From: Blastococcus sp. LR1
GTDB taxonomy: Bacteria > Actinomycetota > Actinomycetes > Mycobacteriales > Geodermatophilaceae
NCBI RefSeq assembly: GCF_020166105.1
Contig: NZ_JAIUJY010000001.1
Location: 310,001 to 374,000, forward strand
Length of the DNA stretch: 64,000 nt
Direction: 5' to 3'
Program-made: the position numbers and the translations under genes
The notes under the pieces: generated by a model
The model's input: only the letters and a program-made list of their open reading frames with translations
Database searches by the model: none
What the model was told of the DNA's origin: nothing
Shown here: in pieces, positions 17,939 to 26,159 of the stretch
Layout: the number at the start of each line of letters is the position of its first letter
Position numbering within the stretch: position 1 is the stretch's first letter

Positions 17939-19732
17939 GTGCGCGAGTTCAGCGTTCCAGCGACCTACGAGGTCGGAGCCGAGGAGGCCCTGACCGACAT
18001 GCTCACCGCGAACATCGCCGATCACGGCGACGAGGTGGGCCTTCGCCGTCAGGTGGACGGGCAGTGGACCGATGTCACCTGGAAGCAGTTCGGGGCGGAG
18101 GTCCGCGGCGCCGCCAAGGGCCTGATCGCCGCCGGCGTCGCCGCCGGCGACCGGGTGGCCCTGCAGGCCAGGACCCGCTACGAGTGGACGGTGTTCGACT
18201 TCGCCATCTGGACCGCCGGCGCCGTCGTCGTCCCGATCTACGAGACCTCCAGCGCCGATCAGGTCGCCTGGATCCTCTCCGACTCCGGCGCCACCGCGGC
18301 CGTCGTCGAGCGGGACGAGCACGCCGAGGCGATCGCCTCCGTGCGCGACCAGGCGCCCGACCTCAAGACCGTGCACGTCATCGACGACGGCGCGATCGAG
18401 CAGCTGACCGCGGCTGGCGCCGACGTGCCGGACAGCGAGCTCGACGCCCGCCGCGCCTCGCTGAACGCCGACAGCCTCGCCACCCTGATCTACACCAGCG
18501 GCACCACCGGCCGCCCCAAGGGCTGCGAGCTCACCCACTCGAACTTCCTGTTCGAGATCGGCAACGGCATCACCCTCCTCGACCGCTTCATGAGCGTGCA
18601 GGGCTCGCTGCTGCTGTTCATCCCGCTCGCCCACGTGCTGGCCCGCGTCCTGCAGGTCGGCGCCGTCAAGAACCGCACCGTCATCGGGCACACCCCCGAC
18701 GTCAAGAACCTGCTCGAGGACCTCGGTGCCTTCCAGCCGACCTTCGTCCTCGCGGTGCCCCGCGTGTTCGAGAAGGTGTTCAACTCCGCCAAGGCGAAGG
18801 CCGAGGGCGACGGCAAGGGCAAGATCTTCGACAAGGCCGCCCAGGTGGCCATCGACTGGTCCCGCGCCCAGGACAACGGCGGCGCCGGGCTGGGCCTGAA
18901 GGTGCAGCACGCGCTGTTCGACAAGCTCGTCTACGGCAAGCTGCGCGCGGCCCTCGGCGGTCGCTGCCTGGGTGCCATCTCCGGTGGTGCGCCGCTCGGC
19001 GAGCGGCTCGGCCACTTCTACCGCGGCATCGGCGTGACCGTCTTCGAGGGCTACGGCCTGACCGAGACCACCGCCGCCGCGTCGGTGAACCACGACGAGG
19101 CGCTGCGCATCGGCACGGTCGGGCGCCCGCTGCCCGGTGTCGAGTTCCGCATCGGCGAGGACGGCGAGGTCCTCATCAAGGGCGGCATCGTCATGCGCGG
19201 CTACTGGAAGAACGAGGAGGCGACCAAGGAGGCGATCGACTCCGAGGGCTTCTTCCACACCGGCGACGTCGGCGAGCTCGACAAGGACGGCTTCCTCAAG
19301 ATCACCGGTCGCAAGAAGGAAATCCTGGTGACCGCGGGCGGCAAGAACGTCGCCCCCGCCGTCCTCGAGGACCGTCTCCGCTCGCACCGGCTGGTCAGCC
19401 AGTGCATCGTCGTCGGCGACCAGAAGCCGTTCATCGGCGCGCTGATCACCCTCGACGAGGAGGCCCTTCCGCAGTGGCTGGAGAGCAAGGGCAAGGACAA
19501 GGCCCTCACCGCCGAGCAGCTGCGCGAGGACCCCGAGGTCATGGCCGAGATCGAGTCCGCGGTCGCGGACGCCAACAAGGCGGTCTCGAAGGCCGAGGCG
19601 ATCAAGAAGTACACGGTCCTCGCCACGGACTTCACCGAGGACAACGGGATGCTCACCCCGAGCCTCAAGCTCAAGCGCAACGTCGTCATGAAGGAGTTCG
19701 GCTCCGAGGTCGACAAGCTCTACACCCGCTGA
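17939..19732 (+). CDS. fadD15: Long-chain fatty acid--CoA ligase
   Basis: Activates fatty acids to acyl-CoA through an acyl-adenylate. The 597 residues carry the AMP-binding signature TLIYTSGTTGRPKG, FEGYGLTETTAA, HTGDVGELDKDGFLKITGRK and the catalytic lysine region near the C-terminus, with the long lid typical of FACL-type ligases. Best equated with M. tuberculosis FadD15 (Rv2187) by position and length. The GTG at 17939 follows GGGGAGGAGAGG and gives the family N-terminus REFSVP. A strong hairpin follows the gene. Context with PimB', acyltransferase and SRPBCC protein points to membrane lipid metabolism. Confidence 0.94.
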   Translation: MREFSVPATYEVGAEEALTDMLTANIADHGDEVGLRRQVDGQWTDVTWKQFGAEVRGAAKGLIAAGVAAGDRVALQARTRYEWTVFDFAIWTAGAVVVPIYETSSADQVAWILSDSGATAAVVERDEHAEAIASVRDQAPDLKTVHVIDDGAIEQLTAAGADVPDSELDARRASLNADSLATLIYTSGTTGRPKGCELTHSNFLFEIGNGITLLDRFMSVQGSLLLFIPLAHVLARVLQVGAVKNRTVIGHTPDVKNLLEDLGAFQPTFVLAVPRVFEKVFNSAKAKAEGDGKGKIFDKAAQVAIDWSRAQDNGGAGLGLKVQHALFDKLVYGKLRAALGGRCLGAISGGAPLGERLGHFYRGIGVTVFEGYGLTETTAAASVNHDEALRIGTVGRPLPGVEFRIGEDGEVLIKGGIVMRGYWKNEEATKEAIDSEGFFHTGDVGELDKDGFLKITGRKKEILVTAGGKNVAPAVLEDRLRSHRLVSQCIVVGDQKPFIGALITLDEEALPQWLESKGKDKALTAEQLREDPEVMAEIESAVADANKAVSKAEAIKKYTVLATDFTEDNGMLTPSLKLKRNVVMKEFGSEVDKLYTR

Positions 19733-19791
19733 AGAAGGACCCCCTCGCCCCCACGGCTCGCACGCTCGCCGCGGGACCCTGCGAGGGGGCC

Positions 19792-19832
19792 GCACCGAGG
19801 CCCGTCCCGCATCGCGGGGCGGGCCTCGGTGC
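19792..19832. terminator. Hairpin between convergent fadD15 and pimB' genes
   Basis: A 13-bp outer stem (19792-19804 with 19820-19832) with further GC pairing inside separates the two convergent genes. No U tract. Confidence 0.75.
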
Positions 19833-19856
19833 GTCTACGGCTCGGTGCGTCTACGG
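19825..19856. repeat. Exact 16-bp tandem duplication at the pimB' 3' end
   Basis: Unit CTCGGTGCGTCTACGG occurs twice head to tail (19825-19840 and 19841-19856). It spans the right arm of the terminator and the pimB' stop codon, so each copy holds a TAG in that frame; the duplication leaves the protein end intact. Confidence 0.85.
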
Positions 19857-20972
19857 CTCGAGGAGCTCGGCGAACGTTGCGGCGATGGTCGTCCAGGACC
19901 ACCGCTGCTCGACCCAGGATCGACCGGCCGCGCCCATCGCGCGGGCACGCGCCGGGTCGTCCAGCAGCCCGCTCAGCGCCTCCGCCACCGCCTCCGGCGA
20001 CCGCGGGTCCACCACGTGGCCCGAGACGCCCTCCTGGACGGCCTCCGGCGCTCCGCCGGACGTCCCGGCGACGACCGGGCGCCCGGTGGCCGCCGCCTCG
20101 AGGAAGACCATGCCGAGGCCTTCCACGTCCAGTCCCCCGCGGCGGGTGCGGCACGGCATCGCGAAGACGTCGCCGGCCGCGTAGTGGGCGGGCAGCTCGT
20201 CGGGCTCCACCGGGCCGGTCAGGACGACCGAGTGGGCCAGCCCCGCCGCGGCGACGGCCCGGCGCAGCTCCCGCTCGTCCGGCCCGCCGCCGACGAGCAG
20301 CAGCCGCGCCCCGGGGTGCCGCGCCAGCACACGGGGCCAGGCCGCCACGAGCACGTCCTGGCCCTTGCGGGCGACGAGCCGGGAGACGCAGACGACGACA
20401 GGGGCGGTCCCCAGCCCCCACCGGCGCCGGACCACGGCGCCGTCGACCGCCGGGGTGAACCGGTCGACGTCGACGCCCGGGGAGAGCTGGGCCAGCCGGG
20501 TGCGCCCGTCCAGCGCCGGGGCGAGGCGGTCGCGGGTGTACTCGCTGATGTAGGTCAGGACGTCGAGCCCGGAGGCGATCCGCTGCATCACCTGCCGGCT
20601 GCCGGGCAGCGCCACCCAGCCGGTCTCGTGGCCGTGGGTGGCGCCCACGAGGTGCCGGACGCCGACGCTCCGGAGCGTCGGCGCTAGCAGCCCCAGCGGG
20701 GCGGCGGCGCCGAAGAACGCCGTGTCGCAGCCGTACCGCTCCACCAGCTCGACGGCGGTCCGCGCGGTGCCGCGGGTGGGCAGCAGCATCCCGGTGGGCC
20801 GCCGGACGACCGGATAGGGCAGCGCGGCGTCGTGCTCGGCCGATCCGGGCGAGTCCGACGCGAGCACGACCAGGGACTCCGGCGGACGGCGCTCCAGCAG
20901 CGCGGCGACGAAGGTCTGGATGCCGCCCTGCCGCGGAGGGAAGTCGTTGGTGACGACGAGGGTGCGGCTCAT
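19851..20972 (-). CDS. pimB: GDP-mannose-dependent mannosyltransferase of PIM synthesis (PimB'-like)
   Basis: A 373-residue GT-B fold glycosyltransferase family 4 enzyme. It would add the second mannose to phosphatidylinositol monomannoside at the cytoplasmic face. Seen: N-terminal TNDFPPRQGGIQTFV, central GATHGHETGW, VVCVSRLVARKGQDVL, and the donor-site EGLGMVFLEAAATGRPVVAG with E-x7-E. Position matches M. tuberculosis pimB' (Rv2188c). The ATG at 20972 overlaps the upstream protease stop by 4 bp (ATGA). Other GT4 specificities cannot be excluded from sequence alone. Confidence 0.9.
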   Translation of the reverse strand: MSRTLVVTNDFPPRQGGIQTFVAALLERRPPESLVVLASDSPGSAEHDAALPYPVVRRPTGMLLPTRGTARTAVELVERYGCDTAFFGAAAPLGLLAPTLRSVGVRHLVGATHGHETGWVALPGSRQVMQRIASGLDVLTYISEYTRDRLAPALDGRTRLAQLSPGVDVDRFTPAVDGAVVRRRWGLGTAPVVVCVSRLVARKGQDVLVAAWPRVLARHPGARLLLVGGGPDERELRRAVAAAGLAHSVVLTGPVEPDELPAHYAAGDVFAMPCRTRRGGLDVEGLGMVFLEAAATGRPVVAGTSGGAPEAVQEGVSGHVVDPRSPEAVAEALSGLLDDPARARAMGAAGRSWVEQRWSWTTIAATFAELLEP

Positions 20973-22252
20973 CGCCGGCCCTCCAGTCGCTGCCAGTCCT
21001 CGGCCATCGCGATCCGCTGGGCGACCGTGGGGTGGCTGCCGAACCACCAGTGCCAGGCAGCCGGCGGGTCGGGGTCGCCGAGGTTGGTCGAGGCCAGCCG
21101 GCGCTGCATGGCGATGAACGCCTCGGGGTCGCGGGTGAGGTCGAGCGCGTGCACGTCCGCCCGGGCCTCGATCTGCCGCGATACCAGGTTCTGCACCGGG
21201 GTGCCCACCAGCCCACCGGCCGAGACGAGGAAGAGCGCCAGCGCGACCACCCGCGGATCGGCTGGGGATTCCGCCCCCGCGCGGCGGAGCAACGGCGCCC
21301 AGGACAGCAGCCAGCCGGCCAGCGCGGTCGCGGCGCCTGCGCCCAGCGCACCCATGAGCGTGCCCGTGAGGACGTCGTCGGCGGCCACGTGCCCGAGCTC
21401 GTGGGCGACGATGGACTCGATCTCCTCGTCCGGCAGCCGCTCCAGGAGCGTGTCGTAGAGGACGACCCGCCGGGTGGAGCCGAAGCCGGACACGTAGGCG
21501 TTCAGGGCCGTGGTGCGCCGCGAGGCGTCCGAGACGAGGACGTCCCGCACCGGCGTGCCGTTCTCCTCGGCGAGCGCGATCACGTCGCTGCGGAGCTCAC
21601 CGGCCGGCAGCGACTCGAAGCGGTTGAAGGCCGGCTCGATGACGACCGGGTAGAGGAACGAGCCCACGACCACCAGCCCGACGGTGGCCAGCCCCGCCCA
21701 CGCCCACCAGGTGCGCGGTGCGCGACGGACGAGCCACAGCGCCGCGAGCACGATCAGGGCGGTCAGGGCTGCGCTGATCGCGAACGAGACGGCGACGTCG
21801 CGCAGCCAGAGCCCCCAGCCGCGGGTGGAGAGCCCGTAGCGGTGCCGGACCGTCTCGGCGTACGCGGAGACCGGGAGCGTGACCAGCCGCCCCGCGAGGA
21901 TCAGTGCCGGGACACCGAGCAGCACCTGCGCCCACCACCGCCCGCCCACGCGGGCGCCCACGGCGCGCACCAGGCGACCGCCGAGCGGGGTGAGGCCCAG
22001 GAGCGCGGAGACGACCAGCCCCAGCAGGAGGGACAACAGCGAGGCCGGCCGCAGGGCGCCCACGAAGGCCTCGGCCCGCGCCAGCTGTTCGGCGGACAGG
22101 CCGGCCGTGGGGTCCAGCGGGGTGCGGCCGCCCGGTGGCTCGGGCAGCACGTCCCACGGGGTGGTGACGGCGACGACGAGCAGCGCGGCCAGCCCGAGGA
22201 CCAGGGCCACCACGAGGGCGGCGCGGGCACCTGGCCGATCTCCCGCGCTCAC
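20969..22252 (-). CDS. M48-family membrane metalloprotease (Ste24/CAAX protease-like)
   Basis: A 427-residue integral membrane zinc protease. Seen: about seven hydrophobic helices, the zinc motif H-E-x2-H in IESIVAHELGHVAADD, and the third ligand Glu in QIEARADVHALDL. The C-terminus resembles Ste24 (HPTVAQRI). It may remove damaged membrane proteins; a prenyl-peptide substrate is not expected in this organism. GTG 22252 is preceded by a TAGGAT box with a 6-nt spacer. Coupled to pimB' by a 4-bp overlap. Not in the M. tuberculosis version of this locus as I recall it. Confidence 0.92.
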   Translation of the reverse strand: MSAGDRPGARAALVVALVLGLAALLVVAVTTPWDVLPEPPGGRTPLDPTAGLSAEQLARAEAFVGALRPASLLSLLLGLVVSALLGLTPLGGRLVRAVGARVGGRWWAQVLLGVPALILAGRLVTLPVSAYAETVRHRYGLSTRGWGLWLRDVAVSFAISAALTALIVLAALWLVRRAPRTWWAWAGLATVGLVVVGSFLYPVVIEPAFNRFESLPAGELRSDVIALAEENGTPVRDVLVSDASRRTTALNAYVSGFGSTRRVVLYDTLLERLPDEEIESIVAHELGHVAADDVLTGTLMGALGAGAATALAGWLLSWAPLLRRAGAESPADPRVVALALFLVSAGGLVGTPVQNLVSRQIEARADVHALDLTRDPEAFIAMQRRLASTNLGDPDPPAAWHWWFGSHPTVAQRIAMAEDWQRLEGRR

Positions 22253-22258
22253 CCGGCG

Positions 22259-22264
22259 ATCCTA
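22259..22264 (-). promoter_or_regulatory. -10 box TAGGAT of the M48 protease-pimB' unit, leaderless
   Basis: It lies 6 nt before GTG 22252. Confidence 0.5.
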
Positions 22265-22296
22265 GAAGGCGCCGCTCGGACGCCCCCGCGCACGAC

Positions 22297-22333
22297 GACG
22301 GCCGGCGACCCCGGAACGGGGCCACCGGCCGTC
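22297..22333 (-). terminator. Hairpin after ripC-like gene
   Basis: Arms 22297-22305 and 22325-22333 form a 9-bp stem with an inner GC-rich stem, just downstream of the ripC-like stop at 22351. Confidence 0.6.
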
Positions 22334-22350
22334 GGTGGGGCGATCGGTTG

Positions 22351-23442
22351 CTAGCCGGCGATGCGACGGGCGTGGGTGAAATCGCCCTTCATCGCGTCGA
22401 AGCTGGCCACCTTGACCGGCTGGCTGGAGGTGGAGGCGTGCACCATCTGGCCGTTGCCGATGTACATGGCGACGTGGCTGGTCGGGCTGTAGAAGAACAG
22501 CAGGTCACCCGGCTGCAGCTGGGCCGCGGAGACGCTCTGCCCCATCTGGGCCTGGCTCCGGCTGGAGTGCGGGAGGCTCACGCCGGCCGCCGCGTAGGCG
22601 TAGGCGGTCAGACCCGAGCAGTCGAAGGCGTTCGGCCCACCGGCACCCCAGACGTAGGGGTCGCCGACCTGGGCCAGCGCGGTGTCCACGGCCTTCTGCG
22701 CAGCGGCGCTGGAGGCCACGACCCCGCTCGGCGCCGCGATGCTCTCGCCACCACCGCCGTGCGCCCGCGCGACCTCGACCCGCTGCGGGGCGGTGAGGGC
22801 GTCGTACTGGCGCTGGAAGTCGGCGATGTCCGCCTCGAGCTCTTCCTGGCGGGAGGTGATCTCCTCGACCGTCTCCTGGGCCTGGGCGGCCGCGCTGTCG
22901 GCGGCCTCGCGCGACTGCTCGGCTCCCTCAGCGACGACCGAGACCTCGGCGAGCACCTCGTTGGTGTGCCCGGCGATGGCGTCCAGCGTGCCCATCTGGG
23001 AGACGACGTCGTCGACGGAGTCGCTGCTGAGCAGCACGTCGAGACGGGAGGTCGCGCTACCGGTGTAGGCGCTGCGGGCCAGCTGCCGGATCTGCCCGTC
23101 GAGGGCGTCGAGACGGCGCTGGGCGTCGTCGGCGGCCTCGTCGGCGGCGCGGGCGGCGTTCTGGTGCTGCTCGAGCAGCACCCGCGCCTCGTTGAGCTCC
23201 TCGGAGACGACCTCAAGCCGGTGCTCGGCGTCGGCGACCTGGGCGGCAGCCTGGTCGGCGGTGGTCGCCTCGCCGGGAACGGCGGAGGCGGTACCGGGAA
23301 GGACGGTGAAGGTCAGCGCGGCGGTGGCGCCGATCAGCAGACTCGTGCGCAGCGGCCCGAAGCGGCGTCCACGAGCGGAGCCGGCCAGACGATCGGTATG
23401 GAGCTGTCCAGGGGCGTGCGTCAGTGCGTCAAGGGTCGCCAC
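22351..23442 (-). CDS. ripC: Secreted NlpC/P60 peptidoglycan endopeptidase (RipC-like)
   Basis: A 363-residue cell-wall hydrolase. An N-terminal signal sequence (hydrophobic core about 33-53, then ASAVPG) is followed by a long coiled coil (about 60-225) and a C-terminal NlpC/P60 domain with catalytic Cys275 in FDCSGL and the His in TSHVAMYIGNG. Such enzymes cut peptide stems of peptidoglycan at division, and the coiled coil usually docks on FtsX-type partners. Matches Rv2190c by position. GTG 23442 is preceded by GGAGAG. Expression is probably controlled by the c-di-AMP riboswitch at 23472-23625. Confidence 0.94.
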   Translation of the reverse strand: MATLDALTHAPGQLHTDRLAGSARGRRFGPLRTSLLIGATAALTFTVLPGTASAVPGEATTADQAAAQVADAEHRLEVVSEELNEARVLLEQHQNAARAADEAADDAQRRLDALDGQIRQLARSAYTGSATSRLDVLLSSDSVDDVVSQMGTLDAIAGHTNEVLAEVSVVAEGAEQSREAADSAAAQAQETVEEITSRQEELEADIADFQRQYDALTAPQRVEVARAHGGGGESIAAPSGVVASSAAAQKAVDTALAQVGDPYVWGAGGPNAFDCSGLTAYAYAAAGVSLPHSSRSQAQMGQSVSAAQLQPGDLLFFYSPTSHVAMYIGNGQMVHASTSSQPVKVASFDAMKGDFTHARRIAG

Positions 23443-23459
23443 GAGCGGCGGCTCTCCAT
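23421..23459 (-). CDS. Possible 12-codon upstream ORF overlapping the ripC start
   Basis: ATG 23459 has a better Shine-Dalgarno (AGAGGAAG) than ripC itself and encodes MESRRSWRPLTH before TGA. It overlaps the ripC start in another frame, so its translation could couple to or compete with ripC. It may be chance. Confidence 0.3.
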   Translation of the reverse strand: MESRRSWRPLTH

Positions 23460-23471
23460 TCTTCCTCTACG

Positions 23472-23625
23472 ACCGCCTACCGAGTTAGCTGACGGGTTCG
23501 GGCTGGGAAGACTGGCCCTATCCCCCGGGCCGGCGAGCCGGCCGTGGAGGAATTCACCCCAAGACTGCGGTGGGTCCCCGGTTCACTCGGGCGCCAGTGC
23601 TGCGCGCCGTGCGTGATTAGGCGGT
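23472..23625 (-). ncRNA. ydaO/yuaA-type cyclic di-AMP riboswitch
   Basis: The minus strand shows the class hallmarks in order: GGGGACCCA, GGGGTGAAT, and CCGAACCCGTCAGCTAAC, closed by a perfect 8-bp P1 stem (ACCGCCTA at 23618-23625 with TAGGCGGT at 23472-23479). In actinobacteria this class commonly controls genes for wall hydrolases and resuscitation factors, and it turns expression off when c-di-AMP is high. It lies in the leader of the ripC-like gene. No terminator follows P1 visibly, so control may act at translation or by Rho; the SD lies about 15-20 nt past P1. Confidence 0.93.
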
Positions 23626-23679
23626 GCCCGGTCGAGGTCATCCCTCTGCGGATGACGACCGCTCGACTGAACGGCGACG

Positions 23680-23708
23680 ACCCTACGACCGTGATCCGGC
23701 TGTGACAA
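23680..23708 (-). promoter_or_regulatory. Promoter of the riboswitch-ripC transcript
   Basis: A -35 TTGTCA (23703-23708) and -10 TAGGGT (23680-23685) are 17 bp apart, one of the best promoter matches in the window. Transcription from about 23673 gives a leader of about 230 nt that contains the riboswitch. The remainder of this 376-bp gap (23686-23818) shows nothing else. Confidence 0.6.
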
Positions 23709-23818
23709 ATGGGGGGCGTGATTCGTGTGTGACGTACATCCCGCCTGCTCAGGCGCGCCTGCGCCGTGGTAGGCGTCGACAGGTGTACGTGCCCGGCGCC
23801 TCCCGGACGGGGCGCGCG

Positions 23819-24142
23819 TCAGCCGATCCGACGATCCCGTCCGCCGTCGCCGACGCCGTCGTGATGCCGCAGCGGAGGCACCAGACCGCCCTCCGCCAGC
23901 GCCCGCACCGCGCGCCGCTCCACGTCGTCGAAGTCCACGACGACGCCGGGCGGGGGCACGACGACGTCCTCCGCGCTGATCTCCGCGCTGATCTCCGCCG
24001 GGCCGCCGCGCGGGCGTCCGGCCATCGGCACCACCACCGGGTCGACCCCCTGCCATCCCGGGGGTGCGCCGAGCAGGACGGTGACCACGCAGTCGGCGCA
24101 GCCGGTACCCCGGGCGGTGCAGGTATCGCAGTCGATGAGCAT
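23819..24142 (-). CDS. Small cysteine-rich hypothetical protein
   Basis: A 107-residue protein starting MLIDCDTCTARGTGCADCVV, so C-x2-C-x5-C-x2-C near the N-terminus, resembling a small zinc or Fe-S knuckle. The rest contains VVDFDDVERRAVRALAEGGLVPPLR, a segment like the C-terminus of conserved actinobacterial small proteins of unknown function. ATG 24142 is chosen for the clear GGAGGAGAA 8 nt upstream. It lies between two NlpC/P60 genes on the same strand. A short in-frame repeat, EISAEISAED, is visible mid-protein. Confidence 0.8.
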   Translation of the reverse strand: MLIDCDTCTARGTGCADCVVTVLLGAPPGWQGVDPVVVPMAGRPRGGPAEISAEISAEDVVVPPPGVVVDFDDVERRAVRALAEGGLVPPLRHHDGVGDGGRDRRIG

Positions 24143-24227
24143 CTCTGGTTCTCCTCCGTGAGTCGTTCCGCACGGTAGGAGGAGCCACCGACAAATTCGG
24201 TTCCGCGGAGTCCCGGCCACCTCCGGC

Positions 24228-25976
24228 TCAGGTGCCGGCGTACTCCCAGTGCCACGGTTCCTCGCGGCCGTTCCCCGGATCGGCCCAGGTCGGGTGCAGG
24301 TAGCCGAAGCGGCCGGCGTTGGCGACCATCCAGGCGTATTGCGGCGTCCCGAAGCGCTCGATCCCCCCGCAGAGGTCCACGGCCAGCCCCCAGCCGTGGT
24401 TGCTGGTGCCGGGCACGGCGGCCAGCGCCGGCTTGCGCCCGTAGAGGTTCACCTGGCTGGCGTAGGTGCGGTAGGAGTCGGTGATGCAGATCGGGCCACC
24501 GAAGGCCTGCGCGTACGCCTGCGACATCGCCCGGTAGGCAGCCGCGGCGTCGCAGCGCAGGGTGTGCCCGGCGGCCCCCAGCGGGCACATCGCGCTCGGC
24601 GGGATCAGGCCGTTGGGATAGCCGCCCCAGGACCGGGCGCCGTCGTAGCTCGGTGGGTAGACGGTGTTGCCGCACTCCATGCGGAGCGCGCCGTCGGTCG
24701 GCTCGGGGACGTCGACGGCGGTCCGCGCCGGCAGGCTCGGCCGCCCGATGCCCAGCACCTGGTCCCCCGGCAGCGTCCGCACCACCACCGCACCGGCGCG
24801 CCCGTCGGCCGCCAGCATCGTCCGCTGGTCGAGTGCGATGCCCACGTGCCCGAGCCCGGCCTCGGGGGTGCCCAGGAAGACGAGGTCACCGGGCAGCACG
24901 TCGGCCGGGGCCACCGGCGTCGTCGTGGCGAACAGCTCTCCCTGCGTGTCCGGGAGAGGAATCCCCGCCCGCCCGTACACCGACTGCACCAGGGATCCGC
25001 AGTCCCACGAGTCCGGTCCCGCGGTCCCCGGGGCGTACGGCTTGCCCAGCGCCTCCATCGCGGCGCCGACCGCGGTCAGCGTCTCACCGGGCAGCACGAG
25101 GACCGAGCTGGGCTGCGCCGGCCGCTGGGCGGCGCCGGCCTGGGCGCCACCGCCGGAGGCGGCCACCGGCACCAACCCCTCGGGAAGCCCCTGTGCCGGG
25201 CTCCGGAGCTCGGCCGCCGGCACCGCGGCGAGACCGGCCGCGACGAGCTGGTCGACGTAGGCGCGCCAGTTGGCCGCGGTCTTCTCGTTGACGTCGAGCT
25301 GTTCCTGCTGCAGCTGCGCCAGCTGCCCGTCGACCACGTCCAGCGCCTCGTCCAGCTCGGCGGTGACGGCGTCGGCCGCGGCCTCCAGCTCGGCCACGCG
25401 GGCGCTCACCTCGTCCGCCCGCTCGGAGGCCTGGTCCAGCGCGGCCCGGGCCCGCTGCTGCTCGTCCAGCGCGGCCTTCCGGTGCTTCTCCGCCACGCCG
25501 ATGACCTCGGCCGCGTGGGAGTCGACGGCATCCAGGAAACCCATGGCGGAGAGCACGTCCCCCGGGTCACCGCTCTCGAGCAGCAGGGTGAGCCGCGTCA
25601 GCGCCCCGCCGTCGCGGTAGACGGCGGAGGCGTACCCCGCGACCGCGCGCTGGTGGACCGAGAGCTCGCTCTGCCTCTCGTCCAGGAGCGCCTGCGCCTC
25701 CTCGACCGCCCGCTGGGCCGCGGCCAGCTCCTCACGGGCAGCCGCCACGTCGTCCTGCTGGGCGCGCAGGTCGTCCTGCACCTGCGCGGCCTTGTCCTGC
25801 AGCCGGTCGAGGTCACGGCTGTCGAGCACGCCGGAGGTGCCGCCGGGCTGGTCGCTGGGTGCCGCCGACGCCACCCCCGGGGCGACGGAGAGGAGGACGG
25901 CGAGCGAGACCGTCGCGAGCGTCAGACCCCTCCGTGTCGGCGGGGCGAACGGGCGCGGCCAGGAGCGCGCGAGCAT
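24228..25976 (-). CDS. Secreted NlpC/P60 and VanY-type D,D-carboxypeptidase fusion
   Basis: A 582-residue exported protein joining two peptidoglycan hydrolases. Order: signal peptide (about 15-40, ending ASAAP), coiled coil (about 50-250), low-complexity linker, NlpC/P60-like domain with Cys326 in DSWDCGSLV and a His in GLGHVGIAL, then a VanY/DacB domain (about 430-582) with TDSYRTYASQ, SNHGWGLAVDLCGG and EEPWHWEYAG, the zinc-binding S-x-H-x6-D and H-x-H-like set. NlpC enzymes cut D-Glu-mDAP bonds, VanY removes terminal D-Ala. ATG 25976. The serine that usually follows the NlpC Cys is Gly here. Confidence 0.92.
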   Translation of the reverse strand: MLARSWPRPFAPPTRRGLTLATVSLAVLLSVAPGVASAAPSDQPGGTSGVLDSRDLDRLQDKAAQVQDDLRAQQDDVAAAREELAAAQRAVEEAQALLDERQSELSVHQRAVAGYASAVYRDGGALTRLTLLLESGDPGDVLSAMGFLDAVDSHAAEVIGVAEKHRKAALDEQQRARAALDQASERADEVSARVAELEAAADAVTAELDEALDVVDGQLAQLQQEQLDVNEKTAANWRAYVDQLVAAGLAAVPAAELRSPAQGLPEGLVPVAASGGGAQAGAAQRPAQPSSVLVLPGETLTAVGAAMEALGKPYAPGTAGPDSWDCGSLVQSVYGRAGIPLPDTQGELFATTTPVAPADVLPGDLVFLGTPEAGLGHVGIALDQRTMLAADGRAGAVVVRTLPGDQVLGIGRPSLPARTAVDVPEPTDGALRMECGNTVYPPSYDGARSWGGYPNGLIPPSAMCPLGAAGHTLRCDAAAAYRAMSQAYAQAFGGPICITDSYRTYASQVNLYGRKPALAAVPGTSNHGWGLAVDLCGGIERFGTPQYAWMVANAGRFGYLHPTWADPGNGREEPWHWEYAGT

Positions 25977-26146
25977 CGGACCACCTTCGTCGACGGACGG
26001 TCGCCCCGTGCGCGACCGCCACCAGCAGGAATGTTGTCCTGCTCACGCCCGAAGTGCCAGGCGGGGCGGCCTCCCCGGCCTCGAACCCCCCTGGACGGGG
26101 GACGCCGGGCCCGGCGCGCGTCCCCCGGACTGTCAGCACCCCGACC

Positions 26147-26152
26147 TAGCGT
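26147..26152 (+). promoter_or_regulatory. -10 box TAGCGT of the nuclease gene, leaderless
   Basis: It lies 7 nt before GTG 26160. Confidence 0.5.
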
Positions 26153-26159
26153 CCGCCGC

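Noticed and set aside
16199-19795. 1,198-codon frame that would fuse the ArsA-like gene to antisense of fadD
   Set aside because: The SRPBCC gene and the fadD gene occupy this DNA with clear domains in other frames; the ArsA-like protein starts at 17347.
23700-23735. CRP-like TGTGAC half sites near the ripC promoter
   Set aside because: The two TGTGAC copies are direct, not inverted, and widely spaced; no palindromic CRP site is formed.
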